Shown here: piece after piece, positions 47,041 through 59,235 of the stretch | Numbering within the stretch: position 1 is the stretch's first letter | How the letters are laid out: the number at the start of each line of letters is the position of its first letter | Assembly: GCA_035578905.1 (NCBI GenBank) | Contig: JAQJVL010001211.1 | Coordinates: 124,001 to 188,000 of the forward strand | Direction: 5' to 3' | Origin: Stictocephala bisonia | Lineage: Eukaryota; Arthropoda; Insecta; Hemiptera; Membracidae | DNA: 64,000 nt | The notes under the pieces: model-generated | Databases searched by the model: none | Told to the model about the DNA's origin: nothing | Seen by the model: only the letters and a program-made list of their open reading frames with translations | Made by a program: the position numbers and the translations under genes

Positions 47041-47375
47041 TTGACGCAGAATCACTTTGTTCGTACAATCATGTGGCAAAGTAGAAGAGTGAGTTCATTC
47101 CCACTTTACATTGATTTAAAATTATTACCCATTCAAAATTTATATGTACTTAAAGTATTAAGAGTTTTTTTTTATCAAAGAAGTGTTATTTGTAATATAT
47201 TATGAGCAGTGCCAAAAGTTAATAAATAAATATTTAGACGTTCATAGGAGTATAAAGGTCCAAAGTTTTATAACAACATTCCACTTGAATTTAAAAATTG
47301 CAGTACTTTGAAGGGTTTTTCTATCAAAATAAAACTTTGGAAGCAAGACAGTAATTTTTTGGAATTTTTATAACA
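47041..47375 (+). pseudogene. Reverse transcriptase C-terminal remnant (LINE-J3)
   Basis: One frame starting at 47041 reads QNHFVRTIMWQSRRVSSFPL, then LKLLPIQNLYVLKVLRVFF, and after three internal stops GPKFYNNIPLEFKNCSTLKG and FSIKIKLWKQD before a terminal stop. The order LP-Q-LY..LK..FF, then GP-FYN-IP--F-NC-SL--F, is the normal C-terminus of Jockey/CR1-type ORF2. The catalytic palm is absent. The frame is intact except for the stops, so decay is by point mutation. No AUG start is meaningful since the copy is 5'-truncated. Confidence 0.75.
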
Positions 47376-47975
47376 TGTCAATGAGTTAAATGAACTGTAA
47401 TTATTAGCCTATATATGCATATGGTATTCAACTTTGATTTTAAATTGACTTTTTCATTCCTATAATACATATTGCACTATATTTTTCGAGTTGAATTCGT
47501 TTGTGTTTTTATGTATCTCTAAAAATGGTTAGTACTTCTTTAACATAACACTTTTTAAAACTATTTGCATTATCTCTTTTAACAATATTTAATGTTTGAA
47601 CGTACTATACGTCCTCATATTTATTGGGTATTATACGGTACGGTAATTGAATGTACTTAAAATTTTTGTTAGGTCTTTTTCTTTAGTCCTAAATTATATC
47701 TACATGTATGTATGTATTTTTATATATGTGCATGTAGTTTATATGTGTCCGTTTTTATTTTCATATGTTTGTTATTCATTTGTGTTTAAACACCATCTTC
47801 ATTTGGACGAAATTTGAAGCTGCATTGTTGACATTTAGAGCTAATTCTTTTTTTTATTTTACTTTTTTATTTATGCTCACCACATAACTAGTAAAGTGGT
47901 TAGCTATAGTCCGTAAGATATTAAATTGAATATATAATACTGTAAAACATCGATGGAACAAATAAAATATTATAA
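47376..47975 (+). mobile_element. 3' UTR of LINE-J3
   Basis: AT-rich sequence downstream of the ORF remnant, ending CATCGATGGAACAAATAAA then ATATTATAATTATG. The end is inferred from this AATAAA-like tail; target duplications were not identified. Confidence 0.45.
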
Positions 47976-50084
47976 TTATGTTCTTGTTAATTATCTACTA
48001 CGAAAAAGTGCTAACAAAAACAAAAAAAGGAAATGCCCTGTTCTATACAATCGGCCTGAAATTAGTGATTTTAGTGGATTTTCCACCAAATATTTAACTG
48101 TGTGATACTATACACAAATTTTACAACTTGGGGCTTGTTTGTGTTCACAACCACACAATACCATTGTTAGTGAACAAAGTGGGTTTGTAATTATTCATCC
48201 CTCCAGCTGCGAGAGTCAGTTCAACAAATATCGGTGGTTTGGGGGTGGTTTAGAACGGATTATAAATGAACTACTACCCTAACTAAATGTAACAATATAA
48301 TTAATTATTGAATACTTGAACTTGGTACGTTTTCAGTTAAATACTTTATAAATTTACAGTTAGCCTAATTTTAATTGAAATATATATTGTTTGAATTTCA
48401 AAAATATATATACTATTAAATATTAAAATGCCTAGTGTTATGTATTCAGCAGACTAAGAAAAATATTAAAAGATAAGAAAATTAATAAAAATATACTTTC
48501 CAGAGTAATGCAGTTCTTGGGATAATTGGGTAGGGAGGGCTACATGGTACTTCTCTCAAACCACGAAGGACATCACAAAATATAACATTAAACATAATTA
48601 GACTTGCAGAAAATGATCACAAAATACCATTAAATTTTAAATAGGAACTTATATTATGTATAATTATGAAAAGTTAAAAAAATACATGCAAAAGTTTATA
48701 AATGCACGTTATAAAATTCTACAGTCACCATTGAACGTATTAATGAATAAATAAATACTGTGCCATAACGTTTTTTAATATACTACAAAAAAAATTTTAA
48801 TAACCTTGACATCAGATTAACCTCAAATCATAAAAAGGGAAATTAAAATAAAAAATTACAATGTTAAGAATATTTAATAGTGTTTGATGTTAATTAATTT
48901 TATAGCTTATATTTTATTTTGATAATATATTAATAACGTTGTTTAAAGCTATACCGTATTAATATACCCTATAGTTTAATTAATTAAGGAAATAAATATT
49001 AATATCGTAAAATAAACTGAGATTATATTTATTATTTATACACAATCTGTTAACCATAGTGATAAATAAATTATTTCTACGCAAAATTGATGATCTTTCT
49101 ATGAAAAGTCATATATTAATAAAAGTTATCGAAAAAAATCTAAATGAAAAATTAATGAATTGACTAGGAACATAAATTATATTTCACTTTAATTTTATAT
49201 AATTGTTTATGATAATTTATTATTTAAATTATATAGCTAACAAACTTCCTTTAGTAATTTACAAACCTTTTTACTTCTTTATTTCTAAACCCTTTTTCGA
49301 ATCCTTCTAGTTTGAAAATGGTGTGTAGTTTACAGAAGTTATTCTAAACTTCTTTAACTTAATCTAAACTATGAAAGGCACACACGTATATGTGTGACAA
49401 ATCATAGTTTGCTATGTTTGTTCACAACGGGAATATCTTAAATAAAAAAGCAACGGCGTCGACTGGCAATTCAGATACAAGGTACTGGGGTTGGTATCTT
49501 AATGTCGGAAGGCGCTGACTCCAATTTCTTTTTTGTTTAAAATACGCGAGGTAATATATCGTTTAATGTAAGATTGTACGATCAATAATCTGTTGAAGTC
49601 TAAGTACCAACTAGTACATTATTTACTGTGATTAATCTTAAATAGATTAAATTTTATTAAATAAAATATTGGAACCAAAGCAATAATATCATAGCAAAAT
49701 TAATTATAATACACACCGAATAACATAACTCATATTCGTTCTTATTGGATTACAGTTTAGATATATGAGGAACTGTACTGGGAGGAAATGTGTTTATAAC
49801 AACACTGACCATCTGTGTAAATGTGTGATATTCTGCTTACGTAGAGGAATAACTAACCTAAATCTCAAGACCTGTGTTTTACAGAAATTGTGATTACCCT
49901 CGATCAAAAATTTATTAAATAATATAAACCTTCAGGTTATACAGCTGACAACCTAAATTCATAAATTACAGCCACCAATAATAATGTGACCTATTTGGAT
50001 ATATATTCAAAGACAACCTGGCTTAATACACATGAAAAGTGACAAGTTTACAAAATATTAAAAATAAACTTAAAATAAAATTAA
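47976..50084. other. AT-rich non-coding stretch
   Basis: Positions 48010-48260 are slightly GC-richer with GTTTGGGGGTGGTTTAG. 48360-49260 is dominated by A and T with no ORF of 60 codons. Confidence 0.5.
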
Positions 50085-50518
50085 CAAATGGTTCCAAATA
50101 ATTGACACAAACTTTCTCCCATATTAAACACACAAAAATCAAAACTTTCAAAATTACCAGTTTGATTCCCAAATATTTTTTCTTGCCTTAACTCAAAAAC
50201 TAGTCAAGTTAGAGACATGCAATTTTACTAAAATGTTTTAAATTGTAATTCACATATTTTCTTATATCGTTAGAGCCTTTTTTAAGGAAATTCAATTTTT
50301 GCATGTTTTTGCCCATAAAAATAAAAAAAAATAAAATTTCATAAAAATTTATCCATCCGTTTGGTCTCCAGTGAAGTGCACATACACACAGACGCTAAAT
50401 TATTTTTCGGAAAAAAACCTTTTTGGGTTTAGGGACCCTAAAATGGATTTTTAGACAAACTAGAAAACAACATTTTTTTTAGACGATTTCAATATTTTTC
50501 TATTCTAACGCATATGGA
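50085..50518 (-). mobile_element. REP-E copy 3, inverted
   Basis: The reverse of the 18080 copy: AAATGGTTCCAAATAATTG, CTCAAAAACTAGTCAAG, TTTTTGCCCATAAAAATA, ATCCATCCGTTTGGTCTCCA and ATGGATTTTTAGACAAACT, ending near TCTAACGCATATGG. Confidence 0.75.
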
Positions 50519-50949
50519 ACAAGTAAAATGAATATAACAGAATAAAATTATATTAAAGATTTATCTCTGATGTATTAATTGAATATATGATGCCAACTGT
50601 TTATCCCGATTGTATAATGAAACAACAGTTACTAATATTTTTTTTTATTTCACAACCTTTTTTATTCAACGGTAATATTAGTACATAGTACTTGTCAAAA
50701 TTTAACAAAGTATTGTAGTCAATATAAAGTAAATTACAATCGATTTTAATAATTATGCTCTATTTCTTAAGGATGTTAGTGAGTGAGTGTAAATGTGTCC
50801 GAACGTAGACCTGTTTCACTCCATTACTCCCCCAGGGGGTGGATGAGTGTTGGCGCCATCCCTTAATCCAAATGTACGTGTGTCAGTCTATTTATGTGTC
50901 CGAACGTTGACACTTTTCTCGGCAATTTTAAAGAACAGAGGCCTTGTCG

Positions 50950-51745
50950 ATTTTTTGGCTGAACATTTTTTCGTTAATGGATACATAGCCAAGATACAAT
51001 AATATGACGCGTTTTTCATCGGAAAAGCCGAAAAAATTACGAAACTGAGGAAAATCGGAAAAATATATCGGAAAAAGATTTTTATGTGGGTGTTCGAAGT
51101 GTGCAGAATTTTCTCATGATTACGAATATCAAAATGTTCTTACAATCGCACCAATATTAGGCACGTTAGTACCAGATTTTTGCCAATTTCAGTGTGTTTA
51201 CGTTCTGTTAGAATAGGGCTAGGTTGAGTACTCATAGGTTAGGTTATGTTAGGTTTGGTTAGGTTATATTTGGTTAGGTTACGTTAGGTTTGGTTAGGTT
51301 ATGTTGGGTTTGGACAGACCGAATTAGGTTTGTTTAGGCATGCTAGTTTTGGTTAGGTTCTGTAAGGTTTGGTTGGGTTGTGTTGTCATGTTAGAATCAG
51401 TCATTATTAATTGGTTTGTAGCATAGTTGGTTTAAACCCTACAAAGTTCATATGTTTACCTAACATTACATAGCCTAACCTATCAGTCTTAGAAAACGTA
51501 GCCTTATTGAAATCGGCCACCTTTGCATATTGGTTTGATATTAAAAACCTTGTGATATTCGTATCCAGGGGAAAGTCCAGCAAAATTTGGTTATCTGCAT
51601 CACTATATTTATAGAAACATTTTTCTCCATTTTTTGTAATTTTTTCAGCTGAAAAAAACAATCATATTCCTCTTTCTTAGCTATATATCAAACAATCATA
51701 TTTTTGTTTCTTAGCTATGTATCTACTATGAAATAATTACCAGCC
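50950..51745. mobile_element. FB-F copy 5 (two-armed, most complete)
   Basis: Left arm: GGATACATAGCCAAGATAC, AGCCGAAAAAATTACGAAAC, AAATCGGAAAAATATATCGG and AATATTAGGCACGTTAG, then the core TTAGGTTATGTTAGGTTTGG. The right arm, inverted, ends CAGCTGAAAAAAACAATC, TTTCTTAGCTATGTATCTAC and TATG. The right-arm end is duplicated (51661-51725). The minus-strand ORF at 51407-51661 (84 codons) lies wholly in this arm and shows no domain, so I treat it as fortuitous. The element sits inside the 110-bp minisatellite. Confidence 0.72.
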
Positions 51746-52689
51746 GAAAACTTGACAGTGCCCCTGTTTAATATAGTTATCCCTTTCTTTCCACTACTCC
51801 CCCAGGGGGTGAACGGCTGTTGGAGACGACTTATGTTTTTGCTATTACGTACAGTATGTGCGTGAGTGAGTGTAGATGTATCCGAATGTTGACCCTTTTC
51901 TCTTCATTACTCCTCCCAGGGGGTGGATGGTTGTTGGCACCCACCACTGTGCTCCCTAATTACGAATGTGCGTGAGTGAGTGTAGATATGTCCGAATGTT
52001 GACCCTTTTCTCTTCATTACTCCTCCCAGGGGGTGGATTGTTGTTGGCACCCACCACTGTGCTCCCTAATTACGAATGTGCATGAGTGAGTGTAGATATG
52101 TCCGAATGTTGACCCTTTCCTCTCCATTACTCCCCCAGGGTTTGGATGGTTGTTAGCACCTTCTACCATGTTCTCTTATAACAAAGGTGCGTGTGAGAGT
52201 GTAGAAGTTTCCGAACGTTGACCTTTTTCTCTCCTTTTCCGCGCACAGGGTGTGGATGGTTGTTAGCACTTTCTACCGTGTTCTCTTATTACGAATGTTT
52301 GTGTGAGAATGTAGATGTTTCCGTACGTTGACCCTTTTCTCTTCATTACACACCCCAGGGGGTGGATGGATGTTAGCACCTTCTACTGTGTTCCCTTATT
52401 ACGAATGTGCGTGTGAGAATGTAGATGTTTCCGTACCTTGACTCTTTTCTCTTCATTACACACCCCAGGATGTGGATGGCTGCAAATACCTTCTACCGTG
52501 TTCTCTTATTACGAATGTGCGTGTGAGAGTGTAGATGTTTCCGAACTTTGGCCCTTTCCTTTCCATTACTCCCCCAGAGAGTGGATGGATGTTAGCACCT
52601 TCTACTGTGTTCCCTTATTACGAATGTGCGTGTGTGAGTGTAGATGTAGCCGTACGTTGACCCTTTTATCTTTATTACTCCCCCAGGGG

Positions 52690-52940
52690 ATCCTCAACTT
52701 TACTTTTGCATTTCGTTGACAACCAGAAAAAATTTACCCACTTACCCACCCTTACACTTGACCTACTCACGCACTAACGTACGGTGTACTAACCCACCCA
52801 GAAACCTATACCTATACTGTAATATTGACCCCCACCCTTACAAGTACGGTGATATTGACCCACTCAACTACACACATACATTATTATTAACATACCCGCC
52901 CACCCATACACGTACATTGGTATTGACCCACCCGCCCACC
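52690..52940 (+). repeat. MS-G minisatellite units inside the 110-bp array
   Basis: Units of about 30-34 bp, for example CCCGCCCACCCATACACG and TACATTGGTATTGACC, about six imperfect copies. They match the reverse complement of 38128-38265. Confidence 0.75.
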
Positions 52941-53190
52941 CATACACGTACAGTAGTACCTTCTACTGTGTTCCCTTATCACGAATGTGTGTTTGTGAGT
53001 GTAGATGTGACCGAACGTTGACACCTTTTTATTCATTACTCCCCAAGGGGGTGGATGGCTGTTGGGACCACTACTGTGATCCCTTATTACAAATGTGCGT
53101 GTGTGAGTTTAGATGTGTCCGAGCGTTGACCCTTTTCTCTTCATAACCACCCCCAGGGGTGGATGGCTGCTAGCACCCACCACTACGTTC

Positions 53191-53618
53191 TCTCATTTTA
53201 TTAAAAACGCTGACGATTTGTAGTATAATGAATTAAAAATAATTCTTCATAACAAATGTATTATTTAAATTATTGATAAAAAATGTAAAATAAAATTAGC
53301 ACTTAAATAAAAAAGATAAAATATAATAAATTCCGAACATTACAGGAAAAGCAACAATAAACTCATAAAATACTCGTAGTTGGGTTACGGAAACCTTAGT
53401 ACTTTTGTATTTGTTCTAAAATATGTATTTTCAATAGCATCTAATAGGACACTAAATAGTTTCACCACAAAATTTCAATTGGTGCAGTACTAGGTTTTTT
53501 AAAGTAGTTCTAAGAAGAGGGACGTAATATATTGAAACCAAAGTAAAGTTATTTAATAATTCTTCTACTTAAGATTCAGTCGTTTCCAGCTGAAGGTTAT
53601 ATCTTGTAGCTATATACG
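53191..53618. other. AT-rich stretch
   Basis: Nothing recognised. Confidence 0.5.
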
Positions 53619-53687
53619 ATAAATTAGCTGGCTAATTGTTCATAAATTAGCTGGCTAATTGTTCATAAATTAGCTGGCTAATTGGTT
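53619..53687 (+). repeat. 23-bp tandem triplicate with internal palindrome
   Basis: Three near-identical units starting ATAAATTAGCTGGCTAATTG at 53619, 53642 and 53665. Each contains AATTAGC-TG-GCTAATT, inverted arms of 7 bp around two bases. Confidence 0.95.
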
Positions 53688-55984
53688 ATTCTCACTTTAC
53701 CTGTGTGTCTGATGGCTTAATTGCACTGTATTCGAACTTTAACTATTCACGTATGTCATGGTAGATCAGAGTTTAGAACATACACATGGCACCTAGCAAT
53801 ACATTTTGTTATCTAGTCAAAGAGGTTTCATTCTAGTGCAAAGACACATGCACCATTTTATTATTTTTACAAAGTTCGTTTTGTAATAGTGGTGTTTTTA
53901 TTAAGTGTGTACTGTAAGATCTGTAGTTTTTATTTTATTTTTTTTTATTTACTGATATATTTATAATTTTATAATTTATTTTGGTCAAAAAAGCTTATAA
54001 AATGAATGAGGGAAACATTCCAGAGATTTTACAACACTAAAGTATATTAAAACATCAGTAGTCATTTTAACACAAAAAATTGAAAAGGAGAAATCATTAC
54101 ATATTTAATTATATCCACATATAATTGCGTAACGTGAAAAAATTTGATTACCTGTCATGGTTTTCTTTTATATTATTGTTTTTTATCATAGTTGAGTAAA
54201 CAGTCTACCATAGGGAAAACTATGTTACTATGATTTGTATCCTATGTCGATATGGTTAACTCAAATATGAAATCCAAAGGTAGTGCTTAAAATTCAAATT
54301 GTTATTTCTAGCCAACAAAAATCTTTGGGATAAATACACTGCTTAAAACAAAAGTTTTAAATGGTTTTCTTCAACCAAAACATTACCTGAGAATGAAAAA
54401 ACATTGCTTAAGAAATACGTAGTCTCTCTCTCTCTCTAACCAAGATAATTACCTGGGATGAAAATCTTTTGAAGAATTTTTTTCTTTTCTTTTTTTTCTT
54501 GTTCACTTTAATCTTGTGCAACTGCGTCTACAGCTAAAACAAATTAGTTTTATGAATATCAAACCAACTGAACTTTCAAATTATGATAGTTTTGTAAAAT
54601 ATTTATAAGCAAATAAATGTTTCAATGTTGAAATATTTGAATTTTTCATTGCTTTTTAAGAACTTATTTTAGCAATAAAAACTGTACATAGAGATATTGA
54701 CTAAACCCAAATAATTAATAACATTAGAAACAACATACAATGTTTAGATTTGTACAATTCTTTTAAGTTCAAAAGAAATCATTGTTAATAGAAAAATATA
54801 TTTCGTACAGTATATAAAAACTTTATTGTAAACTAAACCTATTTTACACGTGCGTTAAAATCGTTGAATCAATTTACAAATAGATCAATGGCCCCTTATT
54901 AATATATTTAATTGTTTATACGTTCGTACTAATTCGTGCAATTTAAGTAAGCAATTCGTTTTCCAATGGTATATGAAAGCTATTTTTTTATTTCAAAAAG
55001 CTGCTTGAGATTGAAAAAAAAAACTTAGTACTATTTATTAAATTTGTTTTTTTTCAATATCTATACCACAAGTTTTATTACTAATGAAACTTAATTAACT
55101 ATAAAACATTTGGTAAATACATTTTTCATGTATGAATGATTTCACTATGTATAATGTGTACAGAGACATTTCTTACAGTATAAATTTTAAATATACGACC
55201 TTGCAAATCAGTTGTACTGATTAAATAATTGCGTATTCAAATACATAGATTATTTTACCATAAAACTAAAACAATACAGACGAATGGTATAGATTATTTT
55301 ATTAACATGTCTCCAAATCAAGAACAATTAATTTTATAGAAATGAAATAACATGACTAAACGACTTGTTTCTTGGGCTTACAAAGTAATTTACCTACATG
55401 ACCTGCTGACATGTTCCAGGAAAACGCAATTTTGGGGTTAGGAAAGTTGGCCCGGGCCTACCAACACCTGATTGTGGTACGTCAGCCTTCGGTGATTTAT
55501 AATGTTAAAAATTTACAATATGACTCTTATTATTCTAATAATAATTTAAATACTGATAGTTTAAGGTTCTTAAATAGGCGTCTAACAATGCAAATATATT
55601 TTTGTAATGTTATTTCTATTTAGAAGTATGGGCTAATATGTTTTGTATGGAAAATTTGAAACTAAGACTTTGCTGCTAAAAAAAACAAAATTTTAAAAAA
55701 GGCAACCCTATCATGGTCCTACGATTGATGTTTTAATAGTGATAAATTAAAAACTATATTCTCTAGTTATCATTTATCTATTCGTAAAATACGGTACGTT
55801 TTTATACAAATGTCTGCTTTAACAATTGTAAATAAACAATTTATTCGGATGATATTGAAAATTATAAATGAAAATATACTGTTGTTTAAAACGTATTATT
55901 TTGTGTTTTAAGAGTTACAAAACAGGTTTAGACAAATAACGGTTCTTTATCTACTTTATTTAAATTTTTTTTATAAAAAAGCAA
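53688..55984. other. AT-rich non-coding stretch
   Basis: The ORF at 55411-55623 starts in a GC-richer patch (GTTGGCCCGGGCCTACC) but becomes Asn/Tyr low complexity. A (TC)7 run lies at 54424-54437. No gene supported. Confidence 0.5.
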
Positions 55985-56172
55985 GGCCGATGTACTTTTT
56001 AAACCTTTTTCTGAGTGGGTAACTTGTCAGACAGAATAAGGGGGGCAACTAGTACAGTACAAGCTGAACAATGCTGATAAAAACTTCTAGTCATGGCCAG
56101 GGATCCAACCTGCAACTCAATTTCCAACTCAGGTTCAAACACCGCAGACCGCTCGGCCACCGGCTCGCCCGA
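55985..56172 (-). mobile_element. SINE-D copy
   Basis: GTAACTTGTCAGACAGAAT, AAGGGGGGCAACTAGTAC and CAGTACAAGCTGAAC are the tail; GCTCGGCCACCGGCTCGCCC is the reversed head. The B-box region is mutated. The minus-strand ORF at 55999-56232 is a read-through of this SINE. Confidence 0.8.
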
Positions 56173-56609
56173 CCAAACGCCACCGACAGCTATATTTGTT
56201 TTATCATTAGCTATATATAGTTTATAGATCAATAAAACTGGATAATATGTTTCCCTTTCTAGAGTGTTTTCTAAAATAACTCCAGACCGATGGATTCAGG
56301 ACATAAAAATATAATTATATATTATCTTTATCGATACATTCAAACAAACCATAAAATTAATCCTTTAATCAACCTTTTAACACAATTGATAGATTATCTT
56401 CCATTGTGATGAAAGATTAATGTTACAGAAGGAAAATTGTTTTTCTACAATATGTTGTGACTGAAGAAATGTTAATAGAGTGGTATTACAGAACGGCTTA
56501 GCTCTTTATTTCTTTCCTTTTTTTAACCTTTCTACACCAGTGGTATTTTATACGAGAGTACTTTAATCGTTATTAACGATCAACGGTTCAAACCCTATAG
56601 GTAAATTAT
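56173..56609. other. AT-rich stretch
   Basis: Nothing recognised. Confidence 0.5.
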
Positions 56610-56700
56610 AACGTGGAGTTCCCGGGAATCGAACCTGTGACCCTTACAATGAAAACATAAGTACTTTCCAATAAGCTAGCAAGAAGCCTCTTGGTCACAT
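56610..56700 (-). mobile_element. tRNA-like sequence (probable SINE head)
   Basis: On the minus strand there is an A-box-like TAGCTTATTGG and an exact B box, GGTTCGATTCC. A possible anticodon stem (CTTAT/GTAAG) lies between. The acceptor and T stems do not pair well, so it is not a functional tRNA gene by inspection. It may be a decayed SINE of a further family or a tRNA pseudogene. Confidence 0.45.
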
Positions 56701-57594
56701 AAATGGTTATTTTCTTTAATATACCATTTCAAGTGCAAACATCTTGGGAAATATGAATATACTGTAGAGGGACCTGTAAAATTGATCCCTGATGCTGAAA
56801 TATTTATCAAAGTCACGACAAAAGACTGGAAGTGGGGACTGGTAATTGTGTTAAGAGTCACAGCCAGTCTCTTGATTATTTCATTTACGAAAACAAAAAA
56901 GAGCTGTGACCCTTCTGGTTAAATTATTTTATAAAGATGACAAGCATAGGAATAAATGTTTTAGAGACTTGCTGAGTTGTGAAGAGATCACAGGCTTTAT
57001 TAAGTTCTATTTATGTTCTTTTTTATGTCTTCTTTGACTGGTCAGAATTATTATTTCCGATAGTATCGAGTTTTATACAAGTATGAACTATATGTCTGTG
57101 TGTAACCAGTTTATTATACTAGCGTTCGTATATTTACAATATAAAAAGATAAAGGTGTTAATAAGAATTAAATATAATCTATATATGAGTGGAAATCAAA
57201 GCTTTTAACATTTTCTTTAAATATATAACAAACAATTTATTACTTAACCGTATATCAGTTACTGCTTTAAAGATTTATACTCCTGTTAGATGTAAATGCT
57301 CAAAAATTAATTTAAATATTTTATTATTCTGGTTTTTATAAGATAATTGATACAATATTTACAAAATATTACTAAACATAATAATTCTTCAAGGTTATTT
57401 CAATCAAAGCTCGAGGAAAAATTTCGATGAATAGGCCTAGATAAGTAAATATTTTATAAAATAACTGTTGTCTGAATTATTTAATGTTTTGTTACAGGTG
57501 GGTAGAGAGTCTATTTGAATTCGTACGTCATCATTTTATTTGTATTTAATCCCAAATTATATGTAATTTGTTTATTTTTTATATAGATATTTAG
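56701..57594. other. AT-rich stretch
   Basis: The minus-strand ORF at 56676-56861 overlaps the tRNA-like sequence and has no domain. Nothing else recognised. Confidence 0.5.
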
Positions 57595-57840
57595 CAGAAG
57601 TTCATTTTGTTGACCCCATTCTAGGTTCTAGGTTAAAATATAGATAATTAATGTAGATAAGTTAATTAGTTTAAGAACGTAATTTCAGAACAGTTTTGTT
57701 TAGATGTAATTTAGCTTTTAGCATTTGAAAACGATTTGGGTTTTACCGAATCGAAACGAGGTGATTGTTATTTTTCACATAATGATGGCGAATTTCCTAC
57801 AACCTTTGTCTTCCTCATTATATGTACTCTTTAAAATTGA
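57595..57840 (+). mobile_element. REP-H copy 2
   Basis: GAAGTTCATTTTGTTGACCC, CTAGGTTAAAATATAGATAA, GGGTTTTACCGAATCGAAAC, TTTTTCACATAATGATGGCG and ACAACCTTTGTC align with the copy at 31660. It leads directly into the inverted pair at 57855. Confidence 0.65.
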
Positions 57841-57854
57841 ATGTTGAAGTTTTT

Positions 57855-58163
57855 GAAGTTATACTTCTTTGCGCCCGTTAGACACTTTGGGATGGGATGT
57901 TGGTCGAGAAACCGCGTCACGCTGAAAAGTAAGAACAAATTTTTAAGAACTATCGATTAATCGATTGTTAATCGAAGAAATTTAATCGAAGAAATTACTG
58001 ATAATGATAATATAGGTGTATAATATAATAATGAAGTCACGTATAATATATTGAAGATAAATATATTGAATAATATTGAAAAATGTCTTATATTTCATTT
58101 ATATATCCTGTCTGTTTGTGTGCGTGAGTGGGTGTATGAGAATGGCCAAAGAAGTATAACTTC
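57855..58163. repeat. Perfect 17-bp inverted pair, 275 bp apart
   Basis: GAAGTTATACTTCTTTG at 57855-57871 is the exact reverse complement of CAAAGAAGTATAACTTC at 58147-58163. Each arm is followed or preceded by CpG-bearing sequence (GCGCCCGTTAGAC, GTGGTCCGACGCACACC). The spacer holds ATCGATTAATCGAT and a TGTGTGCGTGAGTGGGTG run. No ORF. Confidence 0.85.
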
Positions 58164-58904
58164 CACCGTGTGGTCCGACGCACACCCAATTTTTTATATT
58201 TTATGAAATTAATGCTATACTCATTAGGAATTATTAAAGCAAGCTTAAAAACATTTGCCTTAGTAAAAACCCAAAACTAACTAACCCTAAACAAGTTAAG
58301 ACCTAAAAAATGTAAATTCATATATGGTAAAGCGTTAAACAAAATCGATAGTCAATTATCCACAATACTACAATTCGATTACTTTGTATACCAACATGTG
58401 TCTAAATATAAAAAGAAATCAAATGTAAAGGAACATTAATAAATTCAGTTTTTCAGTCACATTGTATTTTTAGTTTTAGAGACAGTGTGTTACAATATTA
58501 TCAATGTTTGATAATTTTTATTTTAAAAGAAACTACAGTGTATGACATTGGTGTTTAAATAGTTGGAACGTTGCCATATATTTAAGATCTGTTCCACAAA
58601 GCATTGTGTGAACGGCGAACAATTCGGTGGCATAGAACAATAAGGATTTGTTATTACGCATTCCTTCAGCTGCCGGTGCCAGATAAATGAAAATAACATG
58701 TTCTACCAAGCCGACTTACTGGTATGTCATCTATTTGGTATGTCACTAATACCACCTAATTACTTGTAAAACATGCTTAAATACATCCCACATTATTATT
58801 TTATTAAAAAATAATTACGTTCTTGTTCTAATCATTATAAATGAGACTCTGACACAATTTTTATGTATTTTAAGACGAATATTAATGATTATATAAGTGT
58901 AAGA
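58164..58904. other. AT-rich stretch
   Basis: Nothing recognised. Confidence 0.5.
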
Positions 58905-59235
58905 TGAGTACGGATGGCCTGTGTAGTCTTGTTACTAACTGGGTTCGAATTAAGCTTAGAAAGTACTAGTAATCAATAGTCTGTAAGCAAAATATTGACC
59001 TTTTGGCAAAATACGATCTACATATTATTGGTCTGATATTTAGCTAATTACCAATCCCGATACTCAATTATCTCCCCTACATAATGTCCGGACACTGACT
59101 ATTACCCATCATGGACATACAGACTTCTCTAGTAGTGTCCATGCTGATAGCAACCATTGAGCGGACGTCATGTCAATCTTAAAAAACCGAACGTATAACA
59201 TTTTGCCTACAATCTACACTACACTTTAACCCAAA
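58905..59235 (-). mobile_element. SINE-B copy, inverted, degraded
   Basis: GTAGTCTTGTTACTAACTGG (tail), GGTCTGATATTTAGC, GACTTCTCTAGTAGTGTCC, ATGCTGATAGCAACCATTG and GCCTACAATCTACACTACAC follow the reversed SINE-B order. Confidence 0.75.

Larger units (their letters stand above)
50770..53190 (+). repeat. 110-bp minisatellite, at least 11 units, interrupted twice
   Basis: Anchors (GTTGACC-like) fall at 51888, 51998, 52108, 52217, 52327, 52437, 52547 and 52656, spacings of 109-110, then again at 53017 and 53124. Typical unit words are TCTTCATTACTCC, CCCAGGGGGTGGATGG, TTACGAATGTGCGTGTGAG and GTGTAGATGT. About one and a half units lie upstream at 50770-50938, separated by an FB-F element. A stretch of MS-G units breaks the array at 52690-52935. 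ORFs at 52438-52719 and 52716-53021 are tandem-repeat artefacts. Confidence 0.93.

Noticed and set aside
51407..51661. 84-codon minus-strand ORF with mixed composition
   Set aside because: It lies wholly inside the right arm of an FB-F element, and related arms do not keep the frame.
52716..53021. 101-codon Thr/Pro/His-rich ORF
   Set aside because: It is generated by the MS-G tandem units and changes frame with unit length.
56610..56700. Functional tRNA gene
   Set aside because: The B box is exact but the acceptor and T stems do not pair by inspection.
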